Notes: generated by a model from the letters alone, not told the origin. A DNA stretch of 7,961 nt from an uncultured Alistipes sp. (GCA_900544265.1 UQUQ01000045.1:1-7961); one strand, 5' to 3'. Numbered from the stretch's first letter, positions 1-6,601 are shown. Numbers and translations are program-made.

Positions 1-74
1 GAACAGAGAAGTTAAGCTCACTCACGCCGATGGTACTGCGGTTATCCCGTGGGAGAGTAGGTAGCCGCCTCTTC
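1..74 (+). rRNA. rrf: 5S ribosomal RNA, 3' part (5' end outside window)
   Basis: The window opens inside a 5S rRNA gene. The conserved core GAACAGAGAAGTTAAGC is at 1-17, followed by GCCGATGGTACTGC (27-40) and GGGAGAGTAGGTAGCCGCC (51-69), the usual order of 5S helices and loops. The final bases GCCGCCTCTTC (64-74) should pair with the missing 5' end as helix I. The exact mature 3' end is uncertain by a few bases. An intrinsic terminator follows at once, so this is the last gene of an rRNA operon. Roughly the first third of the gene lies outside the window. Confidence 0.93.
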
Positions 75-105
75 AAGACCAGCCTTTACGGTTGGTCTTT
101 TTTTT
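75..105 (+). terminator. Rho-independent terminator of the rRNA operon
   Basis: A 10-bp stem (75-84 with 90-99, one G-U pair at 82/92) closes a five-base loop TTTAC and runs into eight T residues at 98-105. It directly abuts the 5S 3' end. This is a textbook intrinsic terminator for the rRNA transcript. Confidence 0.9.
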
Positions 106-155
106 GTGTGTTGATTTGGCCAAGACCGCCGCTTATCCCGGAGTGTCGCATCCCG

Positions 156-180
156 GGTCTTGAAGAGGCGGCTTGCCGCC
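156..180. repeat. Inverted copy of the 5S tail plus GC hairpin
   Basis: Bases 156-173 are the exact reverse complement of 63-80, an 18-bp match covering the last bases of the 5S gene and the first arm of its terminator. Bases 167-172 also pair perfectly with 175-180 (GGCGGC/GCCGCC) as a tight local hairpin. Because the two ends of 5S rRNA are complementary, the sequence could be either an inverted fragment of a 5S 3' end or a direct remnant of a 5S 5' end with its precursor stem. Confidence 0.6.
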
Positions 181-204
181 AATCATATAGACAACCACCC
201 CAAA

Positions 205-224
205 CCCCTCCTTGAGAGGAGGGG
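205..224. repeat. Perfect 8-bp GC hairpin (CCCCTCCT/AGGAGGGG)
   Basis: CCCCTCCT at 205-212 pairs with AGGAGGGG at 217-224 across a TGAG loop. No T run follows on the + strand, so it is not an obvious terminator. Its right half with flank (211-227) recurs at 372-388 with 16 of 17 bases the same, which suggests a small dispersed intergenic repeat. Function unknown. Confidence 0.6.
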
Positions 225-354
225 CTTTATGTGAGGCGCTTTGCAGGAGTTATATCGTATGGTCTGACCTTTTTTGTTGTTGGCCGCGTTTTAGCAGGGA
301 GAGTCAATGGCCGAATGTGCTGCCGATCTGCGAGAGTTACGGAGCCCTCTAAAA

Positions 355-388
355 CGGCCTTCTTAAGGCCGCTTGATAGGAGGGGCTT
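355..388. repeat. 7-bp hairpin followed by degenerate copy of the 205-224 repeat
   Basis: CGGCCTT (355-361) pairs perfectly with AAGGCCG (365-371) over a CTT loop. Starting at 372 is CTTGATAGGAGGGGCTT, a near-copy of 211-227 that has lost the left hairpin arm. There is no T run. It could be a structured RNA element or decayed repeat material. Confidence 0.45.
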
Positions 389-418
389 GCATGATGGTCA
401 GATTGAATGTCCGACTTT

Positions 419-449
419 TTTGTTTAGGCGGATACTTTTTTTATCTTTG
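419..449 (+). promoter_or_regulatory. Bacteroidota-type promoter for the CPBP gene
   Basis: A TTTG at 419-422 and TATCTTTG at 442-449 are 19 bases apart. This fits the Bacteroidota primary sigma consensus TTTG, 19 to 21 bases, TAnnTTTG. The expected transcription start is near 456, giving a leader of roughly 100 bases before the ATG at 563. Placement by consensus only. Confidence 0.6.
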
Positions 450-562
450 TTGATGTTCATGCGGTGAAATAGGAAAGTAGCTACGCTTGACGATCCGCAT
501 GATGAAGATAAACAACCCATCGGGAATTAAGTCGAACCACTTTGTAAAACATTCATCGTCCC

Positions 563-1315
563 ATGCCCTTTTACTATGCCGTATTGGGTCTTGTTGCCGT
601 TGTCGTCGGTTATTTGGCTGCTCTTCGCTTCGCATACCGTAAGAGCGCCAAACTGCGAGATATGGTTGGTTGCGTCCTCTCGCCTGATGAAAACTGTGCG
701 CTCGATGTCCGGATTGCAAGTATCGTAAAGAGCTGTTTGTGGTTCCTTGTCATTCACCTGTCGGTTACCTTCCTTTACCATTTCGCGGACCTTTTGCTTT
801 TTGGAGAATCCCTGACAACCGGTATAGGCGATGTGGTGTCGGCGCTTCCGCTTTGGGTGGTTCTTTTGCTGCCGCCCGTGCTGGAGGAGACGGCGTTTCG
901 CCTGCCGCTGAAGCGAAAGAGGGGCTACATTACAATCTCTGCCGTGGTGATGATGTTCTTTGTCTCGGCCCTTCTCTTTTCTACGCGGATATACGACATT
1001 ACGTGGCCGAGGCTGCTGGTATGTGCGGCTATGATGCCGATTGCGTGGTTTTGGGGATACAAATGGATTTCGGGGCTTCGCTTCAGGGCCTGGTTCTGGG
1101 TGTTGGTGCTCTTCTTCTCGATCCTGCATATCCAGAATTACGATCTCAGTGCAATGGATGCGGGCGAATGGCTCCGCGTCATCCTGAAGGAGTGTGTCAG
1201 GATTCCGAGTGCCCTGATGTTCAGCTATGTCCGGCTCCGGCACGGTTTTGTCCTATCCGTGGCATTGCATTTTTTCAATAATCTCACCGCTTTTCTGCTC
1301 GGTTCGCTGGCGTAA
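563..1315 (+). CDS. CPBP family intramembrane glutamic endopeptidase (CAAX protease-like, Abi)
   Basis: A 250-residue, very hydrophobic polytopic membrane protein. It carries the three CPBP (ABI/Rce1-like) motifs in order: EETAFR at residues 108-113 (EExxxR), F185 to H189 (FxxxH) and H236 to N240 (HxxxN). The presumed catalytic residues E108, E109, H189 and H236 are all present, so the enzyme looks intact. Membrane segments are visible at about 3-23, 54-80, 95-107, 122-140, 149-166, 175-190 and 228-248. The family includes prenyl-protein proteases and bacterial membrane proteases of largely unknown substrate; the specific role here cannot be read from sequence. ATG 563 is the first start after an in-frame stop at 545-547, with no clear Shine-Dalgarno. 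It is transcribed alone and converges on the hydrolase operon. Its codons are A/T-richer than those of the neighbours (32 of 60 bases G or C at 601-660, against 40 of 60 at 4441-4500), so it may be lineage-specific or acquired. Confidence 0.87.
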   Translation: MPFYYAVLGLVAVVVGYLAALRFAYRKSAKLRDMVGCVLSPDENCALDVRIASIVKSCLWFLVIHLSVTFLYHFADLLLFGESLTTGIGDVVSALPLWVVLLLPPVLEETAFRLPLKRKRGYITISAVVMMFFVSALLFSTRIYDITWPRLLVCAAMMPIAWFWGYKWISGLRFRAWFWVLVLFFSILHIQNYDLSAMDAGEWLRVILKECVRIPSALMFSYVRLRHGFVLSVALHFFNNLTAFLLGSLA

Positions 1316-1340
1316 GCCGTCTCCGAATGGAAGCGCCCGC

Positions 1341-1406
1341 AAAAAATGAAGGCAGGATAGGACTGCCACACGCACCGGTGTGCAGCCCCCTCTCCTGCCT
1401 GCTTTT
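1341..1406. terminator. Probable bidirectional terminator between convergent genes
   Basis: AGGCAGGA (1350-1357) pairs with TCCTGCCT (1393-1400). Inside, CTG plus CACAC pairs with GTGTG plus CAG (1363-1371 with 1378-1385, one bulged C at 1366) around a six-base loop. On the + strand the stem is followed by GCTTTT (1401-1406). On the minus strand it is followed by a run of six T (complement of 1341-1346). It lies between the stop codons of the CPBP gene and the hydrolase, so it can serve both. The + strand T run is short, so termination is better supported for the minus strand. Confidence 0.6.
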
Positions 1407-1419
1407 CCGTATTGTTGGA

Positions 1420-2271
1420 TTATCGGTCTGCCGGGGCCGTGCTGCCTTCTGCGGGCTTGGGCAGGGGACCGGTCGTGGACTCCACGAAATCGAGCAGCGC
1501 CGCGGCCGTGGCCTCGGGTTCTTCAAGGAATCCCATGTGACCCGAATTTTCGAGCCAGACGACGCGCGCCTCGGGATGCTCGGCTACCATCTTCTCGGCC
1601 GTCTCCACCGGAATGTAGTTGTCCTTGCGGCCGAGGATGAAGAGCACGGGAACTTTCGTCGTGCGCAGTACCTCGCTGCGGTCCTTGCGGGTGATCATGC
1701 CGTTGAGCAGCGCCACGATCCCCTCGTCCTCCGTGACGAATACCTGTTCGGTGAGGTCCTCGATTTCGTCCGCCATGCGGGCGCGGTTCTCCTCGGCGAA
1801 TCCGGCAGCCGGGGCCACGCGAGAAAGCAGCTCCTTGCGCCCCGCCTGCACGAGGGCGATCTCCCGGCGGCGGTTTTCGGCCTTCTCGGGCGAGTCGGCG
1901 TAGGGTGTCGAGCTCAACAGCACGAGACCGTCCAGCAGCTCGGGGTGCCGTTCGCACAGCGCCAGGGCCACGTAGCCGCCCATCGAGTGGCCGACGACCG
2001 TGCAGCGCGTGATGCCGAGGGCCCTTACCCCCGCGGCGACCGTGTCGGCCAGAAACTCCATCGTGTGGGTGTCGCCCTGCACCACGGAGATGCCGTGGCC
2101 CGGCAGGTCGAGCGTGACGACCCGCACTTTTTTATACAGAAGCGGAATGAACTCCTCCCAGACCAGCAGCGATTCGAGGTAGCCGTGCAGCAGCACGACA
2201 CACCGGTCGCCCTTCTCGGAGTCGCAGACATGCAGGGCCGTGGGGCCCGCCATGATAAATTTTTCGATCAT
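1420..2271 (-). CDS. Alpha/beta hydrolase fold protein
   Basis: A 283-residue soluble alpha/beta hydrolase, close to the usual length. Visible landmarks are the oxyanion-region LLHGY (27-31), the DLPGHG turn (55-60), the nucleophile elbow GHSMGG with Ser96, the acid in GRKDNYIP (Asp217) and the catalytic His in NSGHMGF (His245). The triad is complete. A cap region lies between about 125 and 200. The last 18 residues are Pro/Ala-rich and probably disordered. No signal peptide, so cytoplasmic. The fold covers esterases, lipases, peptidases and C-C hydrolases, and the substrate cannot be assigned. The ATG at 2271 is 12 bases after the stop of the small gene before it, so it is the third gene of the dapF operon. 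A second in-frame ATG at residue 7 is a possible alternative start but would leave the family-like N-terminus untranslated. Confidence 0.9.
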   Translation of the reverse strand: MIEKFIMAGPTALHVCDSEKGDRCVVLLHGYLESLLVWEEFIPLLYKKVRVVTLDLPGHGISVVQGDTHTMEFLADTVAAGVRALGITRCTVVGHSMGGYVALALCERHPELLDGLVLLSSTPYADSPEKAENRRREIALVQAGRKELLSRVAPAAGFAEENRARMADEIEDLTEQVFVTEDEGIVALLNGMITRKDRSEVLRTTKVPVLFILGRKDNYIPVETAEKMVAEHPEARVVWLENSGHMGFLEEPEATAAALLDFVESTTGPLPKPAEGSTAPADR

Positions 2272-2283
2272 CGCTTCGGATTT

Positions 2284-2484
2284 TTATTTGTCGTCTTCCT
2301 CGTCGTCGAGGTAGTCGAAGGCCGATTCGCGGCGGGACGTGACGTGCAGATCCTCCTCCTCGTCGTCGTTCAGCCGGCCGTAGAGCGCATGGCGCTCCTT
2401 GCCGCTCTTGCGCATCGGTTCAAGGCGCTTGGCCTTGCGGAGTTCGTCCGTGTCGTGATCACGGAGACCCTTGCGTGTTTTCAT
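2284..2484 (-). CDS. Small charge-segregated protein (66 aa), unknown function
   Basis: I do not recognise the family. The start is ATG 2484, 19 bases after the dapF stop, and the frame ends 12 bases before the hydrolase ATG, so spacing fits a real operon member. The frame stays open much further upstream, but that extension runs antisense-like through dapF and is rejected. The protein is strongly split by charge. Residues 1-38 are basic (13 Lys/Arg against 6 Asp/Glu), with the segment ELRKAKRLEPMRKSGKERHALY. Residues 40-66 carry 14 Asp/Glu, in DDEEED (40-45) and an acidic terminal block after FDYL. There is no membrane segment, signal peptide or cysteine. It is probably cytoplasmic and partly disordered. 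A nucleic-acid, ribosome or protein-partner role is possible but only a guess. Confidence 0.7.
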   Translation of the reverse strand: MKTRKGLRDHDTDELRKAKRLEPMRKSGKERHALYGRLNDDEEEDLHVTSRRESAFDYLDDEEDDK

Positions 2485-2503
2485 CAGGAAAGTAGGTGGT
2501 TGA

Positions 2504-3310
2504 TTAGAGATTTTCAGTGTCGAACAGTCCCTCGAAGACGCGGCGGGCCGGGCCCTCGAGGCGGATGTCCGTGTATTGCCGCGTGGCGGGGCGGTGCGTG
2601 AAACGCACATGCAGCAGGCCGCCAGGGACGGCGATTTCGTAGTCGGTTCTGTCGTGTTGCAGCGCATGGTGCGTGACGATGGCCGCGGCCGTGGCTCCCG
2701 TGCCGCAGGCGAGCGTTTCGGCCTCCACGCCCCGCTCGTAGGTCCGCATGCGGAGCGCGCCGGGGCCCGTGACCTCGACGAAGTTGACGTTCGTGCCCTG
2801 CGGGAAGCGGGCCGTGTCGCGGCGGATGGTGCGGCCGCGGCCGGCAACGTCCACGGTTTCCACTCCCCGGACGAACTCCACGTAGTGGGGAACTCCCGTA
2901 TTGAGCGCCCACCAGCCGTCGCCGTCGGTGATCTGCGCCACGTCGGTCATCGCCACTTCGACCTCCCCCGTGAGGGGGCCCGTCCGGCGCACGTGGGCCG
3001 TGTGGGGTCCGTCCGTGGCGCGGAACCGCTTGACGGGGCCCTGGATGCCGAGGTGCTCGGCGAAGAGGGCGAAGCAGCGGGCGCCGTTGCCGCACATCTC
3101 GCCTTCCGATCCGTCGGCATTGTAGTAGTGCATCGTGCAGACACCGTCCGGCGTCACGGAGAGCGTCATCAGCCCGTCGGCCCCGATGCCGAAGTGGCGG
3201 TCGCACAGCCGGGCGACGTGCCGCGCATCGGGGCGGAAGGCCCCGTTGCGGTTGTCGATCAGGATGAAGTCGTTGCCTGCGCCTTCGTATTTCGCAAACG
3301 GTTGCTGCAC
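2504..3310 (-). CDS. dapF: Diaminopimelate epimerase
   Basis: DapF converts LL-diaminopimelate to meso-diaminopimelate, the precursor of lysine and of the peptidoglycan cross-linking residue; the enzyme is cytoplasmic and cofactor-free. At 268 residues it has the usual length and pseudo-symmetric two-half build. The N-terminal KYEGAGNDF (7-15), FGIGADG (40-46), and the two catalytic cysteine sites MCGNGARC (Cys73) and ACGTG (Cys202) are all present, as are NTGVPH (137-142), GTNVNF (172-177) and YERGVEAET (191-199). Nothing is missing, so it should be active. ATG 3310 begins exactly where family similarity begins. It is the first gene of a minus-strand operon with the 66-aa protein and the hydrolase, and its promoter lies in the shared palindromic region at 3336-3373. 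Confidence 0.97.
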   Translation of the reverse strand: MQQPFAKYEGAGNDFILIDNRNGAFRPDARHVARLCDRHFGIGADGLMTLSVTPDGVCTMHYYNADGSEGEMCGNGARCFALFAEHLGIQGPVKRFRATDGPHTAHVRRTGPLTGEVEVAMTDVAQITDGDGWWALNTGVPHYVEFVRGVETVDVAGRGRTIRRDTARFPQGTNVNFVEVTGPGALRMRTYERGVEAETLACGTGATAAAIVTHHALQHDRTDYEIAVPGGLLHVRFTHRPATRQYTDIRLEGPARRVFEGLFDTENL

Positions 3311-3335
3311 GGTCGAAAGTGTTTCGATGTCACGG

Positions 3336-3343
3336 CAAAAATA
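3336..3343 (-). promoter_or_regulatory. -7 box of the dapF operon promoter
   Basis: Read on the minus strand the bases are TATTTTTG, a full match to TAnnTTTG. The transcription start would be near 3329 and the leader about 20 bases. No good TTTG is found 19 to 21 bases further upstream, so the -33 box is weak or absent. The box forms the left end of a near-perfect palindrome. Confidence 0.5.
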
Positions 3344-3365
3344 GCAAAACTTCTAAAAGTTTTCG

Positions 3366-3373
3366 TATTTTTG
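3366..3373 (+). promoter_or_regulatory. -7 box of the nitroreductase-tamL promoter
   Basis: TATTTTTG matches the Bacteroidota TAnnTTTG box. The expected start is near 3380, with a leader of about 70 bases before ATG 3449. A matching TTTG is not seen at 19 to 21 bases upstream; that position falls within the dapF -7 box, so the two promoters may compete for polymerase. Confidence 0.5.
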
Positions 3374-3448
3374 CGTAAAATATGTGCCTTGGGACGGCGA
3401 CAGCCCGCCCCGGCGGCCGCCACGACAAATCCTCAAATACGACAGACC

Positions 3449-4198
3449 ATGAAAGATGTGCTTTTCAAACATCGCTCGATACGCAAATTCCGCGCTGCGG
3501 CCATCCCGACCGAAGTGCTGCGCGAATGCCTCGAAGCCGCGACGCGGGCCTCGACGTGCGGCAACATGCAGCTCTACTCGCTCGTTGTCACACGCGATGC
3601 GGCCCTGCGCGAACAGCTTGCGCCGTGCCATTTCAACCAGCCCATGGTGCGCGAGGCGCCCTGCGTGGTGACCGTCTGCGCCGACGTGCACCGCTTCACG
3701 ATGTGGTGCGAGCAGCGCGATGCCGATCCGGCCTACGACAACTTCGGCTGGTTCCTCAATGCGGCGACCGACGCCCTGCTGGCGGCGCAGAACTTCTGCG
3801 TCGAGGCCGAGCTGCACGGACTGGGCATCTGCTACCTCGGCACGACGATCTACACGGCGGGCGAGATTTCGCGCATTCTCGAGCTCCCGAAGGGGGTGAT
3901 CCCCCTGACGACCATTGTCGTGGGCTATCCCGACGAGTCGCCCGCGCTGACCGACCGCCTGCCGCTCGAGGCCGTCGTCCACTACGAGAAGTACACCGAC
4001 TACACGGCCGCCGAGATCGACGAGCTGTGGGCCGAGCGCGAGGAGTCGGAACTGACGAAGCGGCTGCTCGAGGAGAACGGGCTCGACAACCTGGCCAAGG
4101 TCTTCACCGAACGCCGCTACGTGCGCCGCGACAACCTGGCCTTCTCGGCCTCCTACTTCGCGCTGCTCAAGGAGAAGGGCTTCTTCAACCAGGAGTGA
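3449..4198 (+). CDS. NfsA/FRP-like FMN-dependent nitroreductase
   Basis: A 249-residue member of the nitroreductase family, probably a homodimeric FMN flavoprotein that uses NAD(P)H to reduce nitro-, quinone or flavin substrates in the cytoplasm. The N-terminal HRSIRKF (residues 8-14) is the conserved phosphate/FMN-binding segment, followed by a helix and ATRASTCGNMQ (31-41). The central ELHGLGICYLGT (121-132) and the IPLTTIVVGYPDE segment (151-163) match the family order. The C-terminal region (about 180-249) fits the longer NfsA/FRP-type tail. Substrate unknown. I chose ATG 3449 because family similarity begins there and the frame upstream is antisense to dapF; there is no clear Shine-Dalgarno, which is common in Bacteroidota. 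The tamL start follows after 4 bases, so the two are almost certainly co-transcribed. Confidence 0.9.
   Translation: MKDVLFKHRSIRKFRAAAIPTEVLRECLEAATRASTCGNMQLYSLVVTRDAALREQLAPCHFNQPMVREAPCVVTVCADVHRFTMWCEQRDADPAYDNFGWFLNAATDALLAAQNFCVEAELHGLGICYLGTTIYTAGEISRILELPKGVIPLTTIVVGYPDESPALTDRLPLEAVVHYEKYTDYTAAEIDELWAEREESELTKRLLEENGLDNLAKVFTERRYVRRDNLAFSASYFALLKEKGFFNQE
4191..4195 (+). promoter_or_regulatory. Shine-Dalgarno AGGAG supporting the GTG start of tamL
   Basis: AGGAG lies in the last codons of the nitroreductase gene, 7 bases before GTG 4203. It is unusual in this window, where most starts lack a Shine-Dalgarno, and supports the GTG as the true start and tight translational linkage to the upstream gene. 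Confidence 0.6.
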
Positions 4199-4202
4199 CG
4201 CC

Positions 4203-6596
4203 GTGGGGTGGGTGCGCCGCATATTCGTCGCCGTGGTGCTGCTCCTCATCGGGTCGGCATGCAGCGTCACGCGGCATATCCCCCAGGGGCAGTACCTGCT
4301 GCAGCGGGTGAAGATCGAACCCGACCGCACCGCACCGCGCGACGAACGCATCCCGGCCTCCGAGCTGGAGAAGTACGTGCGGCAGTCCCCGAACAAGCGG
4401 CTCTTCGGCACGAACTTCTACGTCTGGCTCTACGAGCAGGCCGATCCCGACAAGCAGAACGGCTGGAACAACTGGAAGCGGCGCATCGGGCAGGAGCCCG
4501 TGCTGCTCGACATGGACCTCACGCTCAAGAGCGCGCAGAACCTGAAGGTCTACATGGACTCGAAGGGCTTCTTCTCCTCGCGGGCGGGCTTCGAGATCGA
4601 CACCACGTCGCGGCGCCGGCGGGCGAAGGTCACCTTCCGCACGCGGCAGGGCGAACCCTTCCGCATCGACACGATCACCTACGAGTTCCGAGACAAGTTC
4701 CTCGAGCAGCTGGTGCTTCCCGATACGGTTCACCGGCTCGTGCGGCCGGGCGATGTCTTCGACATCACGGTGCTCGATGCCGAGCGCGAGCGGATCACGG
4801 CCTACCTCAAGGAGCGGGGCTACTACAACTTCACGGTCAACAACATCGAGTACATCGCCGATACGCTGGGCGGGAACAACCGCGTCGACCTGCGCATGAT
4901 TGTCCGGCAGGACCTGACCGGCTACGACGAGCACGGACGCCCCCAACTGGACAACAATGCGGTCTACCGCATCGGGCGGATCAACGTCTTCCCGGACTAC
5001 GACCCCACGGCGGCCCGGCTCGATTCGACCTTCCTGTCGCGGCTCGATACGCTCCATTACCGCGGCCTGAACGTCATCTACGAGAAGAGTCCCAATGTGC
5101 GGCCGTCGATTCTGCGGCGGGCCATTCCGCTCTATCCCAACTACATCTACAATGCCTCCCAGATCAACCGCACCTACAGCGACCTGATGGGACTGGGCTA
5201 CTTCAAGAGCGCGCGGCTCGCCTTTTCCGAGCGGCCGCACGGCGACACGGTCCACTATGTCGCCTACGTCGGTCCCTCGGCCGATTCGGCCGAGACCCGC
5301 TATACGAAGGAGAAGTACCTCGAGTGCAACATCTTCTGTACGCCGACGCTGCGTCAGAGCTTCAAGGCCGAGCTGGAGGGCTCCACGACGTCGAGTTTCT
5401 ACGGGCTGAAGGCGACCGTCGGATACCAGAACCGCAACATCTTCCGCGGGGCCGAGGCGCTGGACATCTCCTTCACGGTCGGATACGAGTTCATGAAGGC
5501 GCCCGATGCGAAGCGCAAGCACGCCACGGAGTTCGGCGTGACGGCGGGCCTGACCTTCCCGCGCTTCCTCCTGCCGTGGCGCGCGTCGCACTACCACCGG
5601 TTCAACCAGCCGAAAACGAAGGTCGAGCTCTCGATAAACTTCCAGGACCGCCCCTACTACAACCGCACGCTGTCGAGCGCGGGCATCACCTACCAGTGGG
5701 CCAACAACCGCTATTCGACCTTCTCGCTGCGGCCGATCGACATCAACCTGATCGACGTGACGCGCCTCGACCCGAACTTCCTTCAGGTCGACGGCTCGGG
5801 CAGCTCGGGCATGGTGCAGAACCGGTACCTTGTCGAGAGTTTCAAGACGCAGTTCGTCGGCGGCCTCTCGTTCAGCTACGGTTTCAACAACCAGCGCCGC
5901 AACCTCGGCGGCAACGCCACGAACATCCGCTTCAACCTCGAGACCGCGGGCAACCTGATCGACGCGGTGGAGCATCTCTTCTGGTCGCGGCCCAAGGGGC
6001 TGGACCACTATACGATTTTCGGCATCCGCTATTCGCAGTATTTCCGCTCGGACCTGAGTGTCAGCCGCAAGGTGATGCTCGGTGACGTAACCTCGCTCGT
6101 CGGGCGCCTCTACGGCGGTGTGGCCATGGCCTACGGCAACTCGTCGGCCGTGCCGTTCGACCGCCAGTTCTACTGCGGCGGCAGCAACGGCATGCGCGGC
6201 TGGACGCCCCGCACCCTTGGTCAGGGCTCCGTGCCCGACCCGCACGACGCCTTCCCGATCCAGACGGGCGACGTGAAGCTCGAGGCCAACCTCGAGCTGC
6301 GCTTCCCGATCTGGGGCATCGTCCACGGCGCGACCTTCTTCGACGTGGGCAACGTCTGGTACATCAAGCGCAGCCCGGACTATTCGGACGACGCGGTCTT
6401 CTTCTTCGACAACTTCTACAAGCAGCTGGGTTTCAATACGGGTTTCGGCCTGCGCTTCGATATCAAGTTCTTCGTCCTGCGCCTCGACTGGGGCATCCAG
6501 CTGCACAACCCCAACAACCCTGCGGGGGAGCGGTGGATCCACAACTTCAAGTGGAAAAACACGGCGCTCAACTTCGGCGTGGGCTATCCCTTCTGA
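4203..6596 (+). CDS. tamL: TamL-type BamA/TamA family outer membrane lipoprotein
   Basis: A 797-residue Omp85-superfamily protein of the lipoprotein type known from Bacteroidota as TamL, which acts in insertion or assembly of outer-membrane proteins. It starts with GTG: a short basic n-region, a hydrophobic stretch VAVVLLLIGSA and Cys20 form a lipoprotein signal peptide (lipobox GSAC). After that, TRHIPQGQYLL is the typical TamL opening. POTRA-like repeats occupy about residues 29-360, with recognisable units around 150-236 and 255-355 (for example the YLKERGYYNFTV segment). The C-terminal half, from about 375 to 797, is a beta-barrel rich in alternating aromatic strands. The Omp85 loop-6 signature appears as GGSNGMRGWTPRTLG, with MRGW at 664-667 in place of VRGF/Y. 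The protein ends in YPF, as expected for a barrel recognised by BAM. Two cysteines (375, 379) sit at the junction to the barrel. It could also be annotated simply as a BamA/TamA family protein. No tamB-like gene is next to it here. Confidence 0.93.
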   Translation: MGWVRRIFVAVVLLLIGSACSVTRHIPQGQYLLQRVKIEPDRTAPRDERIPASELEKYVRQSPNKRLFGTNFYVWLYEQADPDKQNGWNNWKRRIGQEPVLLDMDLTLKSAQNLKVYMDSKGFFSSRAGFEIDTTSRRRRAKVTFRTRQGEPFRIDTITYEFRDKFLEQLVLPDTVHRLVRPGDVFDITVLDAERERITAYLKERGYYNFTVNNIEYIADTLGGNNRVDLRMIVRQDLTGYDEHGRPQLDNNAVYRIGRINVFPDYDPTAARLDSTFLSRLDTLHYRGLNVIYEKSPNVRPSILRRAIPLYPNYIYNASQINRTYSDLMGLGYFKSARLAFSERPHGDTVHYVAYVGPSADSAETRYTKEKYLECNIFCTPTLRQSFKAELEGSTTSSFYGLKATVGYQNRNIFRGAEALDISFTVGYEFMKAPDAKRKHATEFGVTAGLTFPRFLLPWRASHYHRFNQPKTKVELSINFQDRPYYNRTLSSAGITYQWANNRYSTFSLRPIDINLIDVTRLDPNFLQVDGSGSSGMVQNRYLVESFKTQFVGGLSFSYGFNNQRRNLGGNATNIRFNLETAGNLIDAVEHLFWSRPKGLDHYTIFGIRYSQYFRSDLSVSRKVMLGDVTSLVGRLYGGVAMAYGNSSAVPFDRQFYCGGSNGMRGWTPRTLGQGSVPDPHDAFPIQTGDVKLEANLELRFPIWGIVHGATFFDVGNVWYIKRSPDYSDDAVFFFDNFYKQLGFNTGFGLRFDIKFFVLRLDWGIQLHNPNNPAGERWIHNFKWKNTALNFGVGYPF

Positions 6597-6601
6597 TCCC
6601 C

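Larger units (their letters stand above)
106..418. other. Non-coding spacer downstream of rRNA operon, hairpin-rich
   Basis: I see no credible gene between the rRNA terminator and the promoter at 419. Short open frames here have no family resemblance, and one overlaps the 5S gene. The stretch is A/T-richer than most of the window (27 of 60 bases are G or C at 241-300). It contains an inverted copy of the 5S tail (156-173), a GC hairpin at 167-180, a perfect 8-bp hairpin at 205-224 with a partial second copy at 372-388, and a 7-bp hairpin at 355-371. No tRNA fold was recognised. Confidence 0.6.
3336..3373. repeat. 38-bp interrupted palindrome spanning both divergent promoters
   Basis: The left arm CAAAAATAGCAAAACTT (3336-3352) and right arm AAGTTTTCGTATTTTTG (3357-3373) are reverse complements at 15 of 17 positions, around a CTAA centre. 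The outer end of each arm is a TAnnTTTG box pointing outward, one toward dapF and one toward the nitroreductase. It may be simply two back-to-back promoters or also a regulator operator. Confidence 0.65.

Noticed and set aside
30..215. 61-codon + strand frame over the 5S end
   Set aside because: It lies within 5S rRNA and its terminator; not coding.
231..467. 78-codon + strand frame after the rRNA operon
   Set aside because: No recognisable features, overlaps two hairpin repeats and ends across the predicted promoter of the CPBP gene.
501..641. Possible alternative start of the CPBP gene at ATG 501
   Set aside because: It is in a different frame and ends at a stop after 46 codons. The CPBP frame has a stop at 545-547, so ATG 563 is the first start.
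1327..2601. 424-codon + strand frame opposite the hydrolase and small gene
   Set aside because: It is antisense to a hydrolase with a complete catalytic triad; the predicted product is low-complexity and His/Val/Arg-rich.
2576..3448. Open + strand frame that reads in phase into the nitroreductase, giving a 540-residue fusion
   Set aside because: The part before 3449 is antisense to dapF and non-homologous in appearance. Family similarity of the nitroreductase starts at ATG 3449, after a proper promoter box.
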